DNA from: an uncultured Roseiflexaceae bacterium
Lineage (GTDB): Bacteria > Chloroflexota > Chloroflexia > Chloroflexales > Roseiflexaceae
Length of the DNA stretch: 19,862 bases
Direction: 5' to 3'
NCBI GenBank assembly: GCA_937974195.1
Contig: CALJIC010000335.1
Coordinates: 1 to 19,862 of the forward strand
Shown here: positions 13,942-19,862 of the stretch, in pieces
How positions within the stretch are numbered: the stretch's first letter is position 1
How the letters are laid out: each line of letters begins with the position of its first letter
Made by a program: the position numbers and the translations under genes
The notes under the pieces: generated by a model
Told to the model about the DNA's origin: nothing
What the model saw: only the letters and a program-made list of their open reading frames with translations
Databases searched by the model: none

Positions 13942-15742
13942 GGAGCCGGTGGCCATCACCGCGCAGGAGCCCACGCCGCAGCAGGCCGAGCTCGCCATCA
14001 GCGTGCGCGGCGTCGGCAAGATGTACCGCATCTACGACCGGCCGCAGGACCGGCTGAAGCAGATGCTGTTCTGGCGCTTCGGGCGGCACTATGGGCGCGA
14101 GTTCTGGGCGCTGCGCGACGTCTCGCTCGAGGTCAGGAAGGGCGAGACGGTCGGCATCATCGGGCGCAACGGCAGCGGCAAGAGCACGCTGCTGCAGATC
14201 ATCGCCGGCACCCTGGCGCCCTCCGAGGGCGAGGTGCAGGTGAACGGGCGGGTCGCGGCGCTGCTGGAGCTCGGCAGCGGCTTCAACCCCGAGTTCACCG
14301 GCCGCGAGAACGTCTACCTGAACGGCGCGATCCTCGGCCTCAGCCGGGAGGAGATGGACGCGCGCTTCGACGAGATCGCCGCCTTCGCCGACATCGGCGA
14401 GTTCATCGACCAGCCGGTCAAGTTCTACTCGAGCGGCATGGTGGTGCGCCTGGCTTTCGCGGTGTCCGCGTGCATCGAGCCCGACATCCTGATCGTCGAC
14501 GAGGCGCTGGCGGTGGGGGATATCTACTTCCAGCACAAGTGCATGCGCCGCATCAAGTCCCTCACCGACCGAGGCACGACGCTGCTGTTCGTGACACACA
14601 CGATCGAGACGGTGAAGCGCTTCTGCAAGTACGGGCTGTGGCTGGAGAGCGGCGAGACGCGCTACTTCGGCGAGGCGGGCGTGGCGGCTGAGAAGTACCT
14701 GGCCTTCATGCGCATGCGCGAGATCGAGGATTGGCAGGTGAACGAGGTCTCGGCGGAGCCGCTTGTTGACGAGACAGACCCGTCGGGCGCTCCGCAGCTC
14801 GTTCACGTAGCACATACGATAGATCTCGCTGATGAGCGGCTGTTTCTTCAAGGCGCGTGGCGCTGGGCTTCGGTAACCGAGGCCAAGCTCCCGGTGCGGG
14901 TGACGAGCGATCCTTCGGCGTGCGCTGGCTTCCGCTGCACAGGGACGCAGATCCAGCTGCGATTTCTGCGCGGGCCACACACACGGAACGTGCGTGTTAC
15001 GGTGGACGGATGCGACCGAGTCGTTCAGCTGTCTAGCCCGGGTGAGCACTCCATCGCTACGGTGCAGCTCGATGTGGCGCCAGGAGATCACACCGTCCTT
15101 ATTCGCAGCGACGATACGACGCCAGGCAGCGCCGACCAGCTGTACTGGCTTGGGGGCCACGTGGAGAATCCGGCCCCGCTCGTATTCCAACGTGATAAGG
15201 CGTTTGGGCTGGATACGGGCGCCGTTGAGCGCTACGGCACGCAAAAGGGCCACCTCACGGCAGTACAGCTGCTGGACTATGTCAGCAACGAGCCGGTCCG
15301 CGATCTGCACTATGGGCAAAGAGTCCGGCTGCGAATCCACGCCGAGCGCACAGCGCCTGCAGGACCACGGCTAGAGTTCTCGTTCATCGTGCGTGACCGC
15401 AACCGTATCGATTTATTCGGCACGACGACGGTCGACGAGGGGATCATTCTGGATAACCGCGCGACACAGTTCGTCGTCGAGTTTGCCTTTGATGTGCGGC
15501 TCGGGCCAGGCTCATACTCGATCTTGGTGGCGTTCGTTGAGTGTTCCGCAGATTTACAGCAGCGTGTTCCACTCGATCAGGTGGACATGGCCTGTGTATT
15601 CACTGTCGGGTTTAATCCACAGCGGCCGGTGTGGTACGTGTATTATGAGCCGGTTGAGGCCCGCGCTTCTGTGTTTCTGCCCGAGATACCAGATGATCCC
15701 CGCGCCGAGGTAGCGAAGAAGCCGCTCGAATATCCTGGTTAA
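13931..15742 (+). CDS. wzt: ABC transporter ATPase for polysaccharide export (Wzt-like) with two C-terminal beta-sandwiches
   Basis: A 603-residue protein, longer than typical Wzt (about 400-450). The ATPase spans 20-265: Walker A GRNGSGKST (78-86), signature YSSGM (166-170), Walker B ILIVDEAL (186-193) and H-loop H223, with the Wzt/TagH feature LLELGSGFNPEFTGREN (111-127). Residues about 285-425 are an extra beta-sandwich (FLQGAWRWASV, FRCTGTQIQLRF, VRVTVDG) resembling galactose-binding-like modules. Residues about 430-565 fit the Wzt C-terminal domain, which in enteric bacteria recognises the finished glycan end. It works with the permease encoded upstream at the cytoplasmic membrane. Codons in the ATPase half end almost always in G or C; after about residue 275 T- and A-ending codons become common. 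The ATG at 13931 lies within the end of the toxin-antitoxin remnant. Confidence 0.92.
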   Translation: MIAEEPVAITAQEPTPQQAELAISVRGVGKMYRIYDRPQDRLKQMLFWRFGRHYGREFWALRDVSLEVRKGETVGIIGRNGSGKSTLLQIIAGTLAPSEGEVQVNGRVAALLELGSGFNPEFTGRENVYLNGAILGLSREEMDARFDEIAAFADIGEFIDQPVKFYSSGMVVRLAFAVSACIEPDILIVDEALAVGDIYFQHKCMRRIKSLTDRGTTLLFVTHTIETVKRFCKYGLWLESGETRYFGEAGVAAEKYLAFMRMREIEDWQVNEVSAEPLVDETDPSGAPQLVHVAHTIDLADERLFLQGAWRWASVTEAKLPVRVTSDPSACAGFRCTGTQIQLRFLRGPHTRNVRVTVDGCDRVVQLSSPGEHSIATVQLDVAPGDHTVLIRSDDTTPGSADQLYWLGGHVENPAPLVFQRDKAFGLDTGAVERYGTQKGHLTAVQLLDYVSNEPVRDLHYGQRVRLRIHAERTAPAGPRLEFSFIVRDRNRIDLFGTTTVDEGIILDNRATQFVVEFAFDVRLGPGSYSILVAFVECSADLQQRVPLDQVDMACVFTVGFNPQRPVWYVYYEPVEARASVFLPEIPDDPRAEVAKKPLEYPG

Positions 15743-15781
15743 GAGCGGCTCGTACGTCTGGTCTGTCATCTGAGGTGATAA

Positions 15782-16321
15782 ATGCCTCACTATGACCCTC
15801 GTATTGAAGAGCTACGCGCGCTTGGCGCGCAGATCGGCCACAATGTCTACTTTGGCCCAGATGTGTATATTGAGCGCGATTTTGCCCCGCTGCTGACGAT
15901 CGAGGATGATGTCGTGCTGGCGCGCGGCGTCTGTGTTCTGCTGCACGACTCATCGCTCAACAATGTCGCCGGTGAGGCGCTGAAGTTCGGCACTGTGACG
16001 CTGCGCCGCAGATGCTACATTGGCGCAAACACAACAATTTTATGCGGCGTCGAGGTTGGTGAGGAGGCAATCGTAGGGGCATGCTCACTGGTGACGGCGA
16101 GTGTGCCTGGCGGAACCGTCGCCTTCGGCCAACCCGCGAGGAACGTCGGCACCGTGCAAGAGCTCATCGAGAAGCATCGCCGCATGCGCGAAGAGGGCGA
16201 TCGGTTCTACTATCTCGATCTGCCGCCCTGGCGAGAACGTATCAACGACCCTGACGCCGACCACTCGGGCGAAGAGATTCGCGCATTTCTTCGCCGCTCG
16301 CTTGAACAGAAGCAACCCTAG
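15782..16321 (+). CDS. Acyltransferase of the left-handed beta-helix (hexapeptide repeat) type
   Basis: A 179-residue protein. Imperfect hexapeptide turns run through IGHNVYFGPDVYIERDF, LTIEDDVVLARGV, RRRCYIGANTTILCGV and EVGEEAIVGACSLVTASV, closing with the family loop AFGQPARNVG (114-123). H55 in LLHDSS is the probable catalytic histidine. Relatives (Maa, WcaF, NodL) move acetyl from acetyl-CoA to sugar hydroxyls in the cytoplasm. The C-terminal 50 residues form a charged helix extension. GAGG at 15772-15775 supports the ATG at 15782. It follows the Wzt gene after 39 nt and shares its AT-richer codon use. It probably acetylates the exported glycan or a precursor (inference). Confidence 0.88.
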   Translation: MPHYDPRIEELRALGAQIGHNVYFGPDVYIERDFAPLLTIEDDVVLARGVCVLLHDSSLNNVAGEALKFGTVTLRRRCYIGANTTILCGVEVGEEAIVGACSLVTASVPGGTVAFGQPARNVGTVQELIEKHRRMREEGDRFYYLDLPPWRERINDPDADHSGEEIRAFLRRSLEQKQP

Positions 16322-16407
16322 CGCTCCGCGGTCGGGCCGGCCGCCGCCTCACAGGGAGGGCGAGGCCGCCGCGTACATCGTGTGAATAATTCGGGGACGT
16401 ACTGACT

Positions 16408-17727
16408 ATGAGCACACCGCAGCCCTCTCAGCCCCTTGTCAGTTCGAGCTTGGCTCCGGAGGAGCTCGATGCGCTGCTCCGGCGCATCGATGAGAATCTC
16501 GAGCTGCGCTCCGTACTCCGCTCGAACACGACTGCGACAAACCCGACGGTGGCTCCCCCCGCGCTGCCCGACCTCACCCCGCGCTTCGGCCAGCTGGAGC
16601 TCCTACGCCGGCTGGGCGAGCTGCTGTATGTGCACACCGGCAGCCTCCTGCCGGACCTCGGGCGCCGCTTCCTCAACCTCCCGATCAAGATCTTCGCACG
16701 AAAGCAGATCTTCTACAACCGTGAGCTCAACAGCATGCTCACGGCGCTCCTGGAGCATCTTGCGGCGCTGAACGAGCACGCTGTGTACACGGCGACACAA
16801 GCATCAAGAAACACCGAAGTGCTGACACACCTGCAGACTGAAAAGCAGGAGCTTGTTCAGTCCCAGGTCGCTGCACTCCAAGCCCGGATCGATGAGCTTC
16901 AGGAGGCTCAACAGCAACTTGCCTCCGAGCTCTCAAGGATCGACGCAGAGCGCCAGTCGCAGGCAAAGGCCATCGAGCAGCTCACCAACAGCCTGACTTC
17001 ACACGAGCGCTGGCTGCAACAGCTGACGACCGACGCCGAGGGCTCCCGCGAGTGGCTGGCGCAGATAGCCAAGATACAGCAGGGGCACAGCGAGTGGACA
17101 GAGCTGCTCCAGCGCAAGCTCACGATGCTCGCGGTAGACATGCGCGAGCGGCTCTCCGGCTCCGCCATCGGGCTGGACACGATCCCCGAGCCGCGCATCG
17201 TCGACCCTGAGCGCTACGCGCAGCTGCTGGCCGAGATGCAGGGCAAGGTGCGGGTCAATCTCGGCTGTGGCGAGAAGCCGCTGCCTGGCTATATCAACAT
17301 CGATGTCCGCGAAGTGCCCGAGGTTGTGGATGTCGTCGCAGACGTGCGCAAGCTGCCTTTCGAGCCAGGCTCGCTCGCGGAGATCGCCTCCGCTCATCTG
17401 ATCGAGCACTTCCGCGAACATCAGATGAGGGCTATCATCCTCCCCTACTGGCGCAGCCTGCTCACCGAAGATGGCGTGCTGCGGGTTATCTGCCCCAACT
17501 GGGCGGCGATGTTGAAGCGGTTCCACGACGGGCGCATGACGCTCGCAGACTTCAAACTGCTCACCTTCGGCGGGCAGGACTACGAGGGCGACGATCATTT
17601 CGCGATGTACACGCCAGAGACGCTGTCCGCCCTGCTGCAAGAGGCTGGCTTTTCTCGCGTCGAAGTGCTCGAAGAGGAGCGAATGAACGGGATATGCCCC
17701 GAGATGGAAGTACTAGCATACCGTTAA
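16408..17727 (+). CDS. SAM-dependent methyltransferase with long N-terminal coiled coil
   Basis: A 439-residue protein. Residues 1-130 hold helical segments including IFARKQIFYNRELNS (95-109), similar to the lead-in of glycan methyltransferases from this kind of locus. About 140-245 is a strongly charged, Q/E-rich coiled coil without proline. The class I methyltransferase domain fills 280-439: motif I VNLGCGEKPLPGY (283-295), D299 at the end of strand 2, DVRKLPF (312-318), and HLIEHF (330-335). It should methylate a sugar or capped glycan end using S-adenosylmethionine in the cytoplasm. GGGGA at 16393-16397 lies 10 nt before the ATG. The stop TAA abuts the ATG of the glycosyltransferase (TAAATG), so the two are translationally coupled. 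Substrate is not decided by sequence. Confidence 0.88.
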   Translation: MSTPQPSQPLVSSSLAPEELDALLRRIDENLELRSVLRSNTTATNPTVAPPALPDLTPRFGQLELLRRLGELLYVHTGSLLPDLGRRFLNLPIKIFARKQIFYNRELNSMLTALLEHLAALNEHAVYTATQASRNTEVLTHLQTEKQELVQSQVAALQARIDELQEAQQQLASELSRIDAERQSQAKAIEQLTNSLTSHERWLQQLTTDAEGSREWLAQIAKIQQGHSEWTELLQRKLTMLAVDMRERLSGSAIGLDTIPEPRIVDPERYAQLLAEMQGKVRVNLGCGEKPLPGYINIDVREVPEVVDVVADVRKLPFEPGSLAEIASAHLIEHFREHQMRAIILPYWRSLLTEDGVLRVICPNWAAMLKRFHDGRMTLADFKLLTFGGQDYEGDDHFAMYTPETLSALLQEAGFSRVEVLEEERMNGICPEMEVLAYR

Positions 17728-19862
17728 ATGCGTATTTGTCTCATAAGCCAGAGCTATCCGCCCGCGAATACTGAGGGGATCGCCCGGCAACGTCACACTC
17801 TTGCAACAGCGCTCGCACGCATGGGCCACGATGTCCACGTCGTGACACTTGGCCCGAAGCTGTATTCCTGGGAAGAGGGCGGGGTCCATATCCATGCGGT
17901 GCCTGCGCAGACGACGAACCACTACTGGCAGGATCACCCCGCTCTCGACTCGCTGCTGACACAGAGCCAGGCTCTCTACGAGGGGCTGCTGCACGCTCAG
18001 GGAGGCCAGCCGTTCGATATCGTCGACGTGCCGCTCTGGGCCGCCCAAGGCTTCGTTACCGCTCAGCGATACGCGCCGACGATCGTCTGGCTACAGACGA
18101 CCCTGGTGCAACTGGCGGCGATCAACAACCGCCCACTTTCACGCGACGAACGCGCGCTCATCGCGCTGGAGCGCGAGTGTCTCGCTCGCAGCGCAGGCAT
18201 CCTGTCCGACTCGCGCGCCGCGCTCGAGGCCGTGCTGCGCGACTACCAGCCGCCGGCGAAGATTCCCACCGGGATCGCGCATCTCGGGCTGCCAACCCGG
18301 CCGCTGCCGGTTCGCAAGCCAAAGCCGTGGGTCGAGGCGCTCGTCGTCGGGAGGCTCGAGCGCCGGAAGGGCACCCCGCTCCTGTTCGAGCTGCTGCCGG
18401 ATCTCCTGCGCCGCCACAGCAACCTGCGGGTTCGGTTCGTCGGGCCCGACAACAGCGAGCAGGACGGCTGGCGGCGCAAGACCAAGCAAGACTACCCTTC
18501 GTACTTCCGCAAGCAGCACCCCGAGCTAGCGGAGCGCGTCTCCTTCGAAGGCTACGTGAGCGAAGAGCGGCTCGCACAGTGCTATGCCGAGGCCGATGTG
18601 CTCATCGCGCCATCGGTGTACGAGTCGTTTGGGCTGGTGTATCTGGAGGCCATGCGCGCGGCGCTGCCGGTTGCAACCTTTGCAAGCGGTGGAGCCAACG
18701 AGATCTTTACAGCCGGCGAGGAGCACGGCGCGCTGCTGGTAGCGCCAGGCGATAAGGCGTCGATGACCGGCGCGGTAGATCGCCTGGTCAGCTCACCCGA
18801 GCTGCGTGAGCGTCTGGGGGTGCGCGGCCGAGCGCGATTCGAGGCGGCGTTCACAGACACCGCGATGGCCGAGGCGACGCTGGCCTTCTACGAACAGATA
18901 CAGGCAGCTCGCCAAAGCCACCGATGTGCTAAGGTTGTCTACCAAGTGATGGAGGCGCTCGACATCGGCGATGCGGTCAGCGACATCACCCGCAGCCATG
19001 TCCGCACGATGGCCAGACTTGGCCAGCCGAGCGAGATCCTCGCCCGTTACGCCCACGAGAGCGTTCGCCACGAGGTAGCGCCTCTATGGCGTGCTGCATA
19101 TACACAGCAGTGCGGTTTGATCTTCCACTACTGGAACTACAACGGCGCCGCATGGCTGCTTCAGGCCGTATCTGGTCCTAAGGCCATCTACTATCACAAT
19201 ATTACGCCTCCGGAATTCTTCCCCCGGGGATCACACGCCTACAATCAGTCGTCTGCGGGTTACGCGCAGCTAAAAGAGATCACCGGTTACTTCGACCTCA
19301 TCATTGGCGACTCGCGCTACAACATCACGGAGCTGTCGAAATTCCTTGAGTCTCCGCGGCCATCGCTGACGATCTATCCGGTCGTAGATCGGCAGACAAT
19401 TCAGGCCGCGCCGGTCGACACAGAGCTCGTCGCAGCGCTGCGTGCGAGAGGCGAGGTCAACATCGTCTTCGTTGGCCGCGTGGCACCGAACAAGCGCCAC
19501 GACCGGCTCATGGAGCTGTTCGACTACTACTACCGGGAGATCAATCGCCGCGCCCACCTATGGCTGGTCGGGAACGATCAGGGCCACCCCGAGTATCGTT
19601 ACCGGCTGGAGCAGCTGCGCGGCTCCCTCGCGTCCGGCGAGCGCATCCACTTTACCGGCAAGGTGGCGGCTGCGCAGATGTACGCGTACTACCGGGCGGC
19701 GGATGTCTTCGTCTGCGCCTCGGACCACGAAGGGTTCTGCGTTCCGATCGCAGAGGCAATGGCGCTCGATGTACCGGTGCTGGCATATGCCGCCGCCGCG
19801 GTGCCCGAGACGATGGGCGGCGCGGGGCTGCTGGTCCACGAGTGGGATGTGCCGCGTGTGGC
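17728..19862 (+). CDS. Double GT4 glycosyltransferase, incomplete at the window end
   Basis: The frame is open from the ATG at 17728 to the window end (711 codons) and has no stop, so the C-terminus is missing. The first GT-B glycosyltransferase (about 1-395) starts MRICLISQSYPPANTEGIAR, a GT4 donor-fold opening, with LVVGRLERRKG in the C-terminal Rossmann half and the EX7E motif as E299-E307 (ESFGLVYLE). After a short linker near residue 400 a second GT4 unit begins; it has IVFVGRVAPNKRHDRL and a second EX7E, E668-E676 (EGFCVPIAE). Each half should transfer one sugar from a nucleotide donor, so the enzyme probably adds two linkages in order. It is cytosolic or peripheral to the membrane. It starts right at the stop of the methyltransferase gene. 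Confidence 0.9.
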   Translation, partial: MRICLISQSYPPANTEGIARQRHTLATALARMGHDVHVVTLGPKLYSWEEGGVHIHAVPAQTTNHYWQDHPALDSLLTQSQALYEGLLHAQGGQPFDIVDVPLWAAQGFVTAQRYAPTIVWLQTTLVQLAAINNRPLSRDERALIALERECLARSAGILSDSRAALEAVLRDYQPPAKIPTGIAHLGLPTRPLPVRKPKPWVEALVVGRLERRKGTPLLFELLPDLLRRHSNLRVRFVGPDNSEQDGWRRKTKQDYPSYFRKQHPELAERVSFEGYVSEERLAQCYAEADVLIAPSVYESFGLVYLEAMRAALPVATFASGGANEIFTAGEEHGALLVAPGDKASMTGAVDRLVSSPELRERLGVRGRARFEAAFTDTAMAEATLAFYEQIQAARQSHRCAKVVYQVMEALDIGDAVSDITRSHVRTMARLGQPSEILARYAHESVRHEVAPLWRAAYTQQCGLIFHYWNYNGAAWLLQAVSGPKAIYYHNITPPEFFPRGSHAYNQSSAGYAQLKEITGYFDLIIGDSRYNITELSKFLESPRPSLTIYPVVDRQTIQAAPVDTELVAALRARGEVNIVFVGRVAPNKRHDRLMELFDYYYREINRRAHLWLVGNDQGHPEYRYRLEQLRGSLASGERIHFTGKVAAAQMYAYYRAADVFVCASDHEGFCVPIAEAMALDVPVLAYAAAAVPETMGGAGLLVHEWDVPRV

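Noticed and set aside
16380..16390. GTGTGAATAAT before the methyltransferase as a promoter
   Set aside because: The TG is out of register with the hexamer, and the start would fall after the ribosome site, so the gene is more likely read from the operon promoter.

Overview
The window is GC-rich DNA with strong G/C preference at third codon positions and most likely comes from a Chloroflexota bacterium. That assignment is an inference from the style of the gene set (a RicT-type PSP1 protein with a disordered tail, a GAF-GAF-GAF-GGDEF protein, an MNT/HepT remnant, extended -10 promoters) and not from a marker gene. No rRNA, tRNA, CRISPR array, transposase or integrase was seen.

Layout. Positions 1-245 hold a tandem 47-bp palindromic repeat followed by a long perfect-looking hairpin; relatives of the same element recur, inverted, near 1973-2036 and 3051-3072. 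A promoter at 324-352 drives a RicT/PSP1 gene (433-1704). After a non-coding, hairpin-rich gap come an IolE-like TIM-barrel protein (2134-3012), a Gfo/Idh/MocA oxidoreductase with a TTG start (3135-4178), a class V PLP aminotransferase with its own promoter (4251-5387) and a three-GAF diguanylate cyclase (5501-7543). Converging on this from the minus strand is a two-gene unit: a six-hairpin (MGH1/GH63-like) glycoside hydrolase (10825-8675), then a protein with a transthyretin-like N-terminus and a Cys/His/Asp papain-like signature (8640-7558). A small unknown protein (10989-11417) is transcribed divergently from the hydrolase and ends in a strong shared terminator facing a zinc-ribbon membrane protein (11956-11456, minus).

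From 12106 to the end lies a surface-polysaccharide locus on the plus strand: an RmlC-like sugar 3,5-epimerase, an ABC-2 permease (Wzm-like), a frameshifted remnant of an MNT/HepT toxin-antitoxin pair, an unusually long Wzt-like ATPase carrying an extra beta-sandwich before the Wzt C-terminal domain, a left-handed beta-helix acetyltransferase, a methyltransferase with a long coiled coil in front, and a two-domain GT4-GT4 glycosyltransferase that runs off the window.

The likely joint job of this last block is synthesis, modification and ABC-dependent export of a glycan whose end is recognised by Wzt. The coiled-coil methyltransferase next to a Wzt with carbohydrate-binding domains resembles, in architecture only, the WbdD-type chain-terminating and length-measuring systems of enteric O-antigens. 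Base composition drops inside the Wzt gene, right after its ATPase domain, which suggests that the specificity half of Wzt and the acetyltransferase were exchanged as a module.
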